Shown one piece after another: positions 54,984-63,911 of a stretch of DNA of 64,000 nucleotides. The stretch spans positions 1,488,001 through 1,552,000 of the forward strand of contig CP111109.1 in NCBI GenBank assembly GCA_026314275.1, written 5' to 3'. The position numbers and the translations under genes are program-made. Position 1 is the first letter of the stretch. The number at the start of each line of letters is the position of its first letter. This DNA comes from JAGOEY01 sp017997515 (GTDB lineage Bacteria; Pseudomonadota; Gammaproteobacteria; Burkholderiales; Burkholderiaceae_C). A model generated the notes under the pieces. The model was given only the letters and a program-made list of their open reading frames with translations, searched no databases and was not told where the DNA came from.

Positions 54984-55079
54984 ATGCGCCGTTTGTTTGC
55001 AGATCGGCTGGTGGTGACCAGCGCTGTTGTCGTAGTGCTGGTTGCTGCGCTGTTCGCCTGCCTGCGTACCAGCGCATGA
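54984..55079 (+). CDS. Possible 31-aa membrane peptide coupled to the flavin reductase gene
   Basis: The frame MRRLFADRLVVTSAVVVVLV... has a basic N-terminus and one hydrophobic helix, and its TGA overlaps the ATG at 55076 (ATGA). No clear ribosome binding site is present. It may be a genuine small gene or a leader. Confidence 0.4.
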   Translation: MRRLFADRLVVTSAVVVVLVAALFACLRTSA

Positions 55080-55398
55080 CACAGATGCCTTCACCGCCCC
55101 AAGCCCAGCCCCCATCCTTTGCCGCCTTCGAGTTTCGCACTGCGCTGGGCATGTTTGCCACCGGCGTGACCATCGTCACGGCGCGTACGGCTGCGGGTGA
55201 GCTGGTGGGGCTGACCGCCAACTCGTTCAACTCGGTGTCGCTGAACCCGCCGCTGGTACTGTGGAGCCTGTCCAAGATGGCCGGCTCGATGGCGGCGTTC
55301 AGCACCGGCTCCCACTACGCCATCAACATCCTCGCCGCAGACCAGAAAGACCTGGCCCAGCGTTTTGCCACCCGGCGCGAAGACCGCTGGAGCGGCGT
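55076..55398 (+). pseudogene. Flavin reductase family protein, N-terminal fragment cut by IS91 element
   Basis: Residues 1-107 (FRTALGMFATGVTIVTARTA; LTANSFNSVSLNPPLVLWSL; HYAINILAADQKDLAQRFA) are the N-terminal half of an FMN-binding flavin reductase domain. At 55399 the sequence joins the IS91 element, and the frame continues into the transposase as a 424-codon chimera ending at 56350. The rest of the reductase gene is not in the window. Confidence 0.9.
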
Positions 55399-56936
55399 CC
55401 ACCCCGAACGCACGCTGCTCTACCAAACGGTAGCCGAGCACTACGAGACCTGGCTAGAGTTGGCCAGCGCGGGTCAGTTCGACGGCCAGGGCGACCACCA
55501 CACCCCCAAGCCCTTCGTGCGCAAAGCGTTTGCCAAGTATCTTGAGTGCGGCATCTTTGCCCATGGCTTTGCCCGCGCTCGCTGCGGCGACTGTGGGCAC
55601 GACTACTTTGTAGCCTTCTCCTGCAAAGGCCGGGGAGTCTGCCCCTCGTGCACCACGCGGCGGATGGTGGAGACGGCGGCACACCTGAGCGACCACGTTT
55701 TCCCCCGCCTGCCGGTGCGCCAGTGGGTGCTCTCCGTGCCCAAGAGGTTGCGGTACTTCATGCAACGCGACGGAGCGGTGCTGAGCATGGTGCTGCGCAT
55801 CTTTCTGCGGGTGATCGCACAAACTCTGCAGACCCACAGCCCCGGTGCGGCCCATATGGACAAGGCAGGCCTGCACATCGGTGCCATCGCCTTCATTCAC
55901 CGATTCGGCTCCAGCCTCAATGAACACGTCCACTTCCACGTTTGTGTGGTGGACGGGGTGTTTGAGGAAGTGGAGGGCGAGGGCGATGCTGATGCGACCC
56001 CTCGAATCTCATCGCCGGGTGTCATCTTTCACGCGGCCACCGGCATCGATGCGGCTACCGTGGCCCCAGTGCAGACCACACTGCAAAAACGCATCCTGCG
56101 CGCCTTCGTTGCTCGGGGCCTGCTGGAGAACTGTGACGCCAAAGACATGCTGGGCTACAAACACAGCGGCTTCTCGGTGGATGCGGGGGTGTGCATCGAA
56201 GCCCACGACCGCGCTGCGCTGGAGCGGCTGCTGCGCTATTGCGCTATTGCGCTATTGCGCGCGTCCACCGTTTTCCATGGAGCGCCTACGCAAAGAGGGA
56301 AGCAAACTGGTGTACCGCTGTGCCAAACAGCGCAGCGAGCCCACCAGTGACAAGCGTGGTGCCAAGGCAGATGAGCTGCACCTCACACCGCTGGAACTGA
56401 TCGACCGCATCGCCGCGCTGGTTCCCCCGCCACGCACCCACCGGCACCGCTACTTTGGTGTGCTGGCACCCAACTCGCCGCTGAGGGCTGCGGTGACGGC
56501 GCTGGCGACACCGGCGCAAGCCGCTCCCGTGCTGGGCGCGTCGATCAGCACGGGGGAGTGCGCGCCTGGTGTGGTACCGATGAGCAGCGCGCTGCCATCC
56601 CAGAGCGAGCCGGTGCTGCCCAAGCGTGCAGCGCACTACCTGTGGGCGGTGCTGATCGCCCGCATCTACGAGGTGTTCCCCCTCTTGTGTCCGCTGTGTG
56701 GCGGGCATATGCGCATCATCGCGTTCATTACGCACAGCGCTGACATCCGGCACATCCTGGACCACATCGGGGCAGATTCAGAGCCACCCCGCATCTCCCC
56801 GGCGCGCGGGCCACCGCTGTGGGATGACTGTAGTGATGCGCAGATGGATGACGGGGCGCAAACCGAGCCAGCAGACTGGGGCCTAGCGGCGCAACCGGCA
56901 CCGGACTTTGAGGTCGATCAGCGCATCAGTTGGTGA
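55399..56936 (+). pseudogene. IS91-family transposase, copy 1, frameshifted
   Basis: The N-terminal part has the zinc-binding region (CGDCGHDYFVAFSCKGRGVC, then PSC) and HVHFHVCVVDG, the HUH-type histidine motif of Y2/Y1 rolling-circle transposases. At 56235-56258 an 8 bp unit GCTATTGC occurs three times instead of once (compare copy 3), adding 16 bases and shifting the frame. The C-terminal part (ERLRKEGSKLVYRC to DQRISW) continues in the +1 frame to 56936. Confidence 0.88.
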
Positions 56937-57134
56937 ATGAACAAAGCGGCGATTTTGACTTGCCGCGAACTGGCTCTGCGCCCGGTACACGCCGAGCGCC
57001 GCAAATCACTCTCCTGAACGCCAAACCCTGGTGGTGAACCTGACACCTGGGCGGGAAAATCGAGTGTCTCAGCCGGCTTGATGGCGCTTCCGCGGTGCGA
57101 TACTTGGCCTCATGCGGTTAAAACGCCTATCCGT
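55399..57134 (+). mobile_element. IS91-family element, copy 1 (left end missing)
   Basis: It is 1736 bp, the same length as the shared block at 59967-61702 and nearly identical to it. It ends at TTAAAACGCCTATCCGT, the same right terminus as copies 2 and 3. It lacks the first ~13 codons of the transposase and sits directly in the flavin reductase gene. Between the transposase stop and the right end are ~198 non-coding bases that should contain the replication origin. Confidence 0.88.
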
Positions 57135-57535
57135 TCGGCATCCTGTACAAGGAGAACGCCTCGATCAGCGGTGCCGAAGTCGGTTGCCAGGGTGAAGTGG
57201 GCGTGGCCTGTTCGATGGCGGCCGGCGGATTGGTCGCTGCATTGGGCGGCACCAGCAGCCAGATCGAGAACGCCGCCGAGATCGGCATGGAACACAACCT
57301 GGGCCTGACCTGCGACCCGATCGGCGGCCTGGTGCAGATTCCCTGCATCGAACGCAACGCGATGGGCGCGGTCAAGGCGATCAACGCCAGTCGCATGGCC
57401 GCGCGCGGCGATGGCAAGCACAAGGTCAGCCTGGACAAGGTGATCAAGACCATGCGCGACACCGGCCGCGACATGCAGGACAAGTACAAGGAAACTTCGC
57501 GCGGCGGCCTGGCGGTCAACGTCATCGAATGCTGA
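57135..57535 (+). pseudogene. L-serine dehydratase, C-terminal fragment
   Basis: The frame from the IS91 junction reads GILYKENASISGAEVGCQGE, VGVACSMAAGGLVAALGG, IGMEHNLGLTCDPIGGLVQI, PCIERNAMGAVKAINASRMA, the C-terminal part of single-chain SdaA with its iron-sulfur cysteines. The N-terminal two thirds are missing. Confidence 0.88.
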
Positions 57536-57556
57536 GCCGGTTTTATTGAAACCGGA

Positions 57557-58384
57557 TCAGGGCGGGGAATCGCCTGCTTCGGCCAGCAGTTTCAAAGCGG
57601 TTTCCGCAGTCGCAAGTTCATGAGCAGCGGCGTGCATGTCTTCGTCTTCCAGCGTCCATGCCGCCGACAGCGCCGCATGGGCCGCAGTCCAGCGCATCAG
57701 GCGCAACGGCTCCAGCCGCCCCTGCCGCGCCACCACCGGCCACTGTCGCGCCATGCGCGCCGCGACCGGTGCCGTGCGCAGATCCGGATTGCAGAGAATC
57801 TGCGCATGGTCGAAGCCGCGCTCGCCGAAGCGGTCCTTGGGATCGATGGCGCGCCAGTCGCCCGGGGCAAACTCCAGCATATTGCTGTGGTGCGGATCGC
57901 CATGCAGCGCCACGATGTCCTGCGGTTGCGCCAACAACGCATCGGCAACGCGTGCACAGTGCGAAAGTACGCCGCCGTGGCGCGCGGCCTGCACGCGGAC
58001 TGCGTCGAACCATTCGGCCAGCGGCCGTAGCGGCGGCGGCGCGTGCTCGCGCGGCGCATGCAGGCGCTCCAGCACCGCGCAGATCGACTCGCTGGCGTGG
58101 TCGTCGTGTTCGCCGCCTTGCATCGCCTCCTGAAGCAGGCTGCGCGTACCTGTCGCCCGTTCCATCAATAGAGCATCGTCATCTGCGTGCAGCACCCGCG
58201 CCGCGCCGTCCCCGTTCCACCACTGCATCAACGCGGCGCCGGCCCGCTCTTCGGGCCAGCGCGCGAGTTTGAGCATCGCCGGTGCGTCGTCTGCCGTCCT
58301 GACTGGCAGCAAGTCGCTGCCGTGGGTGTGTATTACGGCGCCGTCCGGACGCAACCGCCAGCGCACGAGATAGATTTCGAACAT
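57557..58384 (-). CDS. Aminoglycoside/hydroxyurea phosphotransferase (APH(6)/StrB-like)
   Basis: The product is 275 aa from ATG 58384 (ATG 58414 is possible; neither has a good ribosome binding site). ALHGDPHHSNMLEF is the catalytic loop (HGDxHxxN) and AIDPKDRFGERGFDHAQIL the DPxxxxGE-type metal-binding motif of the StrB family. Such kinases phosphorylate streptomycin or hydroxyurea; the chromosomal homologues often have other substrates. It is the only apparently intact gene between IS91 copies 1 and 2. Confidence 0.82.
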   Translation of the reverse strand: MFEIYLVRWRLRPDGAVIHTHGSDLLPVRTADDAPAMLKLARWPEERAGAALMQWWNGDGAARVLHADDDALLMERATGTRSLLQEAMQGGEHDDHASESICAVLERLHAPREHAPPPLRPLAEWFDAVRVQAARHGGVLSHCARVADALLAQPQDIVALHGDPHHSNMLEFAPGDWRAIDPKDRFGERGFDHAQILCNPDLRTAPVAARMARQWPVVARQGRLEPLRLMRWTAAHAALSAAWTLEDEDMHAAAHELATAETALKLLAEAGDSPP

Positions 58385-58441
58385 CGCATCATCATAAACA
58401 TCCGTGCGATGCATGGCACCGCGTTGGCGACGGTACGCACG

Positions 58442-58468
58442 AAAAAAGAGGCGGGTCTCCCCGCCTCT
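58442..58468 (-). terminator. Rho-independent terminator of the protease fragment
   Basis: On the minus strand GAGGCGGG and CCCGCCTC form a stem followed by a T6 run, about 30 bases after the protease stop. Confidence 0.85.
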
Positions 58469-58497
58469 TCATGAAACCCTGCGCCGTCGGAGACGGC

Positions 58498-59095
58498 TCA
58501 GTACAAAGCGAGCACCGACACGTTGGCGAACGCGGTTTCACCGACTACGGCCATGTAGTACGTACCGGCGGCCGGGCTGGTGATCACCACGGTTTCAGTG
58601 TTGCCGGGCTTGGCCGATTTACGGTCGTAATTGGAGGCGGTGGGCACGCGGTCGCGAGCCACGTACAGCGAGACATCGCCGCTGCCGCCGTAAGTGCGCA
58701 GGTTAACGCTGGTCTTGCCCGCCGGCACCACGATCCTGTAGACCACCGCTTCGCCGGACGTGCCGCTCTGGCCCGCCATCACCACGCGATTGGTCAGCAA
58801 GGTGCTGGTATCGGCTGGAATGTCCTGGGTCGCCGCAAAAACAGCAGCGGCCGCATCCAGGATGCCGGGACCCTGCGGCTTGGCCAGCGGCGGCAACACC
58901 GTGAACGGTTTGGCGGTGTTGCGCAACATGGTCTTGACCTCTGCCGGGGTCAACGCCGCCTTGCCGGCGGCAACACGAGCCGCCTGCATCAACGCGACCG
59001 TGCCGGCCACATGCGGGCTGGCTTGTGAAGTACCGATGTAACCCATCAGCACGTCGCCCGCCGGACTGGCGACCGGCGTCAGACCGCAACCAATT
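58498..59095 (-). pseudogene. Subtilisin-type (S8) serine protease, C-terminal fragment
   Basis: VASPAGDVLMGYIGTSQASP and HVAGTVALMQAARVAAGKAA contain the catalytic serine motif GTSQASPHVAG. A pre-peptidase C-terminal domain follows (VYRIVVPAGKTSVNLRTYGG...GDVSLYV) to VSVLALY. The propeptide and the Asp and His catalytic parts are missing; the similarity stops near 59095. Confidence 0.85.
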
Positions 59096-59100
59096 CCTCG

Positions 59101-59265
59101 GATGCTGATGTGCAGGCACTACGCCTGCAGATCGGAGACTGGGCAGAACAAAATCCTGATGCGAGGCAGGACTTTGCATTCGCGCCCCTGCGGATGCGCA
59201 ATGCCAGGGTCAATGCAAGGACTTCGGGCGGCTGGATCACTCAGATCGACTTCGGCGAAGTCTAA
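59101..59265 (+). pseudogene. C-terminal fragment of an unidentified protein
   Basis: An open frame reads ADVQALRLQIGDWAEQNPDA, RQDFAFAPLRMRNARVNART, SGGWITQIDFGEV and stops. Its composition looks like coding sequence, but it has no start and abuts the protease fragment. I do not recognise the family. The following stretch 59266-59480 holds no gene I can support. Confidence 0.45.
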
Positions 59266-59481
59266 GGCTACGCTGAACAAGTAGCGTCTGGCGCCGACAT
59301 GAGGCAGGTGGGACTGCGATTTTGTGTGCTCGACCAGTTTGCCCGCCCCTCATGGGCGTTTCGCGGGTCTTTTGATCCGTCCACCGACACGCCGCCGTGC
59401 AGCACGCCCGCAGGCTGGCGCGTGCGCGCATCGACCGGCATGCGGCCCCTCAAATAGTCGTCGCCTCCAGCATCTCGATGC

Positions 59482-59820
59482 AAGGTCAAGAAAGGCCTGT
59501 TCCCCTGGGCCGCCTCCGGCCGTGCCATTGCCAACGGGCGCGACGAAGGCTTCACCAAGCTGCTGTTCGACGACAGCCCCGAAGCAGGATCAGGAGACGG
59601 CCATGCTGGCCGGGGCCACGGCAAGATCTTGGGCGGTGGCATGGTCGGCACCCACGCGGGCGACATGATCGGAGAGATCGCGCTGGCTATCGAGATGGGT
59701 GCCGACGCAGTGGACATCGGCAAGACCATCCACCCGCATCCAACCCTTGGCGAATCCATTGGCATGGCGGCGGAAGTGGCGCATGGCAGCTGCACGGATG
59801 TGCCGCCTGCGCGCAAGTAA
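59482..59820 (+). pseudogene. Dihydrolipoamide dehydrogenase, C-terminal fragment
   Basis: KVKKGLFPWAASGRAIANGR, DEGFTKLLFDDSPEA, HGKILGGGMVGTHAGDMIGE and DIGKTIHPHPTLGESIGMAA form the dimerisation domain of LpdA, including the catalytic His-Pro-x-Pro-x3-E motif. The FAD and NAD domains are missing. A terminator follows the stop. Confidence 0.9.
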
Positions 59821-59842
59821 GTCCGCAGCCAAGCTACCCTGA

Positions 59843-59873
59843 CAAGGCCCGAACTGGCGACGGTTCGGGCCTT
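59843..59873 (+). terminator. Rho-independent-type hairpin after the lpdA fragment
   Basis: AAGGCCCGAA and TTCGGGCCTT form a 10 bp stem with a 10-base loop; the T run is weak. Confidence 0.6.
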
Positions 59874-59905
59874 GTGCTTTGCGTACCCAAACAATCGCCG
59901 CAGAA

Positions 59906-59925
59906 TACTGTGCATTTGTACAGTA
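59906..59925. promoter_or_regulatory. Consensus LexA (SOS) box in front of the IS91 transposase copy 2
   Basis: TACTGTGCATTTGTACAGTA matches the CTGT-N8-ACAG consensus exactly, and the palindrome extends to GAATACTGT/ACAGTATTC (9 bp arms, 59903-59928). It ends 3 bases before the transposase ATG at 59929. Confidence 0.8.
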
Positions 59926-59928
59926 TTC

Positions 59929-61504
59929 ATGTCAGCCACTTCCAAGCCCAAGCTCTACAACCCACGCCACCCCGAACGCACGCTGCTCTACCAAACGGTA
60001 GCCGAGCACTACGAGACCTGGCTAGAGTTGGCCAGCGCGGGTCAGTTCGACGGCCAGGGCGACCACCACACCCCCAAGCCCTTCGTGCGCAAAGCGTTTG
60101 CCAAGTATCTTGAGTGCGGCATCTTTGCCCATGGCTTTGCCCGCGCTCGCTGCGGCGACTGTGGGCACGACTACTTTGTAGCCTTCTCCTGCAAAGGCCG
60201 GGGAGTCTGCCCCTCGTGCACCACCCGGCGCATGGTGGAGACAGCAGCGCACCTGAACGATCACGTATTCCCCCGCCTGCCGGTGCGCCAGTGGGTGCTC
60301 TCCGTGCCCAAGAGGTTGCGGTACTTCATGCAACGCGACGGAGCGGTGCTGAGCATGGTGCTGCGCATCTTTCTGCGGGTGATCGCACAAACTCTGCAGA
60401 CCCACAGCCCCGGTGCGGCCCATATGGACAAGGCAGGCCTGCACATCGGTGCCATCGCCTTCATTCACCGATTCGGCTCCAGCCTCAATGAACACGTCCA
60501 CTTCCACGTTTGTGTGGTGGACGGGGTGTTTGAGGAAGTGGAGGGCGAGGGCGATGCTGATGCGACCCCTCGAATCTCATCGCCGGGTGTCATCTTTCAC
60601 GCGGCCACCGGCATCGATGCGGCTACCGTGGCCCCAGTGCAGACCACACTGCAAAAACGCATCCTGCGCGCCTTCGTTGCTCGGGGCCTGCTGGAGAACT
60701 GTGACGCCAAAGACATGCTGGGCTACAAACACAGCGGCTTCTCGGTGGATGCGGGGGTGTGCATCGAAGCCCACGACCGCGCTGCGCTGGAGCGGCTGCT
60801 GCGCTATTGCGCTATTGCGCTATTGCGCGCGTCCACCGTTTTCCATGGAGCGCCTACGCAAAGAGGGAAGCAAACTGGTGTACCGCTGTGCCAAACAGCG
60901 CAGCGAGCCCACCAGTGACAAGCGTGGTGCCAAGGCAGATGAGCTGCACCTCACACCGCTGGAACTGATCGACCGCATCGCCGCGCTGGTTCCCCCGCCA
61001 CGCACCCACCGGCACCGCTACTTTGGTGTGCTGGCACCAAACTCGCCGCTGAGGGCTGCGGTGACGGCGCTGGCGACACCGGCGCAAGCCGCTCCCGTGC
61101 TGGGCGCGTCGATCAGCACGGGGGAGTGCGCGCCTGGTGTGGTACCGATGAGCAGCGCGCTGCCATCCCAGAGCGAGCCGGTGCTGCCCAAGCGTGCAGC
61201 GCACTACCTGTGGGCGGTGCTGATCGCCCGCATCTACGAGGTGTTCCCCCTCTTGTGTCCGCTGTGTGGCGGGCATATGCGCATCATCGCGTTCATTACG
61301 CACAGCGCTGACATCCGGCACATCCTGGACCACATCGGGGCAGATTCAGAGCCACCCCGCATCTCCCCGGCGCGCGGGCCACCGCTGTGGGATGACTGTA
61401 GTGATGCGCAGATGGATGACGGGGCGCAAACCGAGCCAGCAGACTGGGACCTAGCGGCGCAACCGGCACCGGACTTTGAGGTCGATCAGCGCATCAGTTG
61501 GTGA
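59929..61504 (+). pseudogene. IS91-family transposase, copy 2, frameshifted
   Basis: It starts MSATSKPKLYNPRHPERTLL and would be 519 aa without the tandem-unit insertion. It has the same zinc-binding cysteines and HVHFHVCVVDG motif as copy 1, and the same three GCTATTGC units at 60803-60826 that shift the frame; the N-terminal frame stops at 60918 and the C-terminal part ends at 61504. The LexA box lies immediately upstream. Confidence 0.88.
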
Positions 61505-61702
61505 ATGAACAAAGCGGCGATTTTGACTTGCCGCGAACTGGCTCTGCGCCCGGTACACGCCGAGCGCCGCAAATCACTCTCCTGAACGCCAAACCCTGGT
61601 GGTGAACCTGACACCTGGGCGGGAAAATCGAGTGTCTCAGCCGGCTTGATGGCGCTTCCGCGGTGCGATACTTGGCCTCATGCGGTTAAAACGCCTATCC
61701 GT
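59929..61702 (+). mobile_element. IS91-family element, copy 2
   Basis: From 59967 to 61702 it is the same 1736 bp block as copy 1. It also keeps the transposase start (59929) and probably further left-end sequence whose limit I cannot set. The right end is TTAAAACGCCTATCCGT. The foreign gene fragments to its left (57135-59900) may have been carried with it by one-ended rolling-circle transposition. Confidence 0.87.
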
Positions 61703-61744
61703 AAAAACCGAAGATAGAAATAAAAATAACCAAGTACAAGACAT

Positions 61745-61770
61745 AAAAAAAGCCCCGATCAAGGGGCTTT
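61745..61770 (-). terminator. Rho-independent terminator of the 61789-62211 gene
   Basis: On the minus strand AAAGCCCC and GGGGCTTT with a 5-base loop are followed by a T-rich run. Confidence 0.88.
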
Positions 61771-61788
61771 CTCTTTGGTTGAAATGAA

Positions 61789-62211
61789 TCAATGCAGATG
61801 TTTGAACACTTCGCCTTGTTCATGTGGAACATAGCCAGTCAGATATTTCTTTTTGCCATTATTCCTGAAGTAAATCTTTGATTTGGGATCTTCTTCATGT
61901 GGAGTAAATCCAAAATTCTTTGTGTACTGCACACCGTCAAATTCAACATACAACGGGGTAACGACTACCGTATGCCTACGGACAAAGAAGAGGTTCTTAG
62001 CGAGCTTATACAGAGCTACAGACAGCACTACAGAGCCAAGAATCCACATCCCCGCCAATGCTCCGCCAGACAGATGACGAAGAGGCAACTTATCCATGAT
62101 TGCCATGAGCATTGGGGGAGACACAAGCACACAAGCGATATACATCCCACGAGTTGAACCAGGAATGTTCAGCGAAGTGAACTTGAAAGTTTGCGATTGA
62201 TTGTTTTCCAT
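61789..62211 (-). CDS. Low-GC membrane protein of unknown function
   Basis: The product is 140 aa from ATG 62211 (AAGGTGG upstream; GTG 62220 is an alternative). Two hydrophobic segments (~24-40 and ~54-70: GMWILGSVVLSVALYKLA) are followed by a soluble tail. The GC is far below the flanks, and it lies between two IS91 copies, so it is foreign DNA. Family not recognised. Confidence 0.75.
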   Translation of the reverse strand: MENNQSQTFKFTSLNIPGSTRGMYIACVLVSPPMLMAIMDKLPLRHLSGGALAGMWILGSVVLSVALYKLAKNLFFVRRHTVVVTPLYVEFDGVQYTKNFGFTPHEEDPKSKIYFRNNGKKKYLTGYVPHEQGEVFKHLH

Positions 62212-62357
62212 GTTATCCACCTTTAAAAATTGGTAGATAGAACATAGCGTCGATTCGAGCTACGGCGCAAGATCATATCTACAAGAGACGCAAAACTTTA
62301 CGCATGAATTTGCTTTTCAAATTTTCTCTGATATAAATTTAATTACATAATAACAGA

Positions 62358-63330
62358 GATGCTGGGGTACAAACACAGCGGTTTCTCGGTGGACGCCGGT
62401 GTCTGCATCGAAGCCCACGACCGCGCTGCGCTGGAGCGGCTGCTGCGCTATTGCGCGCGTCCACCGTTTTCCATGGAGCGCCTACGCAAAGAGGGAAGCA
62501 AACTGGTGTACCGCTGCGGCAAGCAGCGCAGCGAACCCACCAGCGACAAGCGTGGTGCCAAGGCAGATGAGCTGCACCTCACACCGCTGGAGCTGATCGA
62601 CCGCATTGCCGCGCTGGTTCCCCCGCCACGCACCCACCGGCACCGCTATTTTGGCGTGTTGGCACCCAACTCGCCGCTCAGGGCTGCGGTGACGGCGCTG
62701 GCGACACCGGCGCAAGCCGCTCCCGTGCTGGGCGCGTCGATCAGCACGGGGGAGTGCGCGCCTGGTGTGGTACCGATGAGCAGCGCGCTGCCATCCCAGA
62801 GCGAGCCGGTGCTGCCCAAGCGTGCAGCGCACTACCTGTGGGCGGTGCTGATCGCCCGCATCTACGAGGTGTTCCCCCTCTTGTGTCCGCTGTGTGGCGG
62901 GCAGATGCGCATCATCGCGTTCATTACGCACAGCGCTGACATCCGGCACATCCTGGACCACATCGGGGCAGATTCAGAGCCACCCCGCATCTCCCCGGCG
63001 CGCGGGCCACCGCTGTGGGATGACTGTAGTGATGCGCAGATGGATGACGGGGCGCAAACCGAGCCAGCAGACTGGGGCCTAGCGGCGCAACCGGCACCGG
63101 ACTTTGAGGTCGATCAGCGCATCAGTTGGTGAATGAACAAAGCGGCGATTTTGACTTGCCGCGAACTGGCTCTGCGCCCGGTACACGCCGAGCGCCGCAA
63201 ATCACTCTCCTGAACGCCAAACCCTGGTGGTGAACCTGACACCTGGGCGGGAAAATCGAGTGTCTCAGCCGGCTTGATGGCGCTTCCGCGGTGCGATACT
63301 TGGCCTCATGCGGTTAAAACGCCTATCCGT
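62358..63330 (+). mobile_element. IS91-family element, copy 3 (5' truncated)
   Basis: Similarity to copies 1 and 2 begins at ATGCTGGGGTACAAACACAG and runs to the same right end CCTATCCGT at 63330. It differs from copies 1 and 2 at scattered positions early in the block and has only one GCTATTGC unit. AT-rich unrelated DNA (62212-62357), in which I see no gene, precedes it. Confidence 0.87.
62359..63132 (+). pseudogene. IS91-family transposase, copy 3, C-terminal half
   Basis: The frame is open for 257 codons: MLGYKHSGFSVDAGVCIEAH, RYCARPPFSMERLRKEGSKL through to DQRISW. It shows the original frame across the single tandem unit (62447-62454). The N-terminal zinc and HUH regions are missing, so it cannot transpose itself. 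Confidence 0.88.
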
Positions 63331-63600
63331 GAGAACGATCGAACCTTTTTGCGTGCCCCATCGCGAGTTGACGGATCCTCGTTCGTAACGTCGTCCGCAG
63401 AGCGCGGTGACCTCACGTTCACATTCTTCGATGAATGCCTTCACTGCGCACGGAAGAAGCGTCGAGATCAGCAGATGCTGCGTGTCGATCGGCTTTTCGT
63501 CTAAGTCTTCGAATTTATTTTCTAGAATTTCTTTGCGCTTGGCATGCTTCAAAATCTTTCGCGGCTTGCGAGTTCGGAACTGAACGGGTACATTTCCCAT
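63331..63600 (-). pseudogene. IS256/mutator-type transposase, N-terminal fragment
   Basis: The protein starts MGNVPVQFRTRKPRKILKHA with GAGGAGC upstream and reaches REVTALCGRRYERGSVNSRW, GTQKGSIVL, the N-terminal region of mutator-type transposases, before IS91 copy 3 cuts it at 63330. The rest, including the DDE domain, is missing. Confidence 0.7.
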
Positions 63601-63680
63601 GTCGGGTGGCTCCTCTTTTTCGTGATTTGTTTGACTCGTGATAAGCCAAGGAAATCACTGGTGGTTGAGCCACTCAACCT

Positions 63681-63911
63681 TCAAATTTCAACTAAGCTGC
63701 GGACATCGCCTAGAATTGCCAATCCACCCAACACTTTCGCAAAGCCCAAAATTTTCATCAGATAAAGAGGATAACCAAGAAGTTGCATCGTCTTAACGAT
63801 GGATTCCGGTCCGCTAGTGAACAGCTCCACTAATCCGCCGCCGGCTCCTGGAACCATGAGCAATATTGTTAATACCCAATAAATAATTCGATTTCGTTTT
63901 GTTGTATCCAT
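63681..63911 (-). pseudogene. DoxX-like membrane protein, truncated
   Basis: The start at 63911 has GGAG upstream. RIIYWVLTILLMVPGAGGGL, LGYPLYLMKILGFAKVLGGL resembles the first two thirds of DoxX-like family proteins. After GLAIL (near 63710) the sequence changes, probably at the left end of the mutator-type element. The AT-rich stretch 63912-64000 shows no other gene. Confidence 0.6.

Noticed and set aside
57130..57140. Conserved IS91 target tetranucleotide GTTC at the right end
   Set aside because: Copy 1 reads GTTC at the junction, but copies 2 and 3 read GTAA and GTGA, so no common target is supported; the element probably ends at CCGT.
57078..57308. Open frames starting MMALPRCDTWPHAV at the right ends of the IS91 copies (57078, 63274)
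   Set aside because: The shared part is the non-coding IS91 right end; the frames continue into unrelated flanks and are chance readings.
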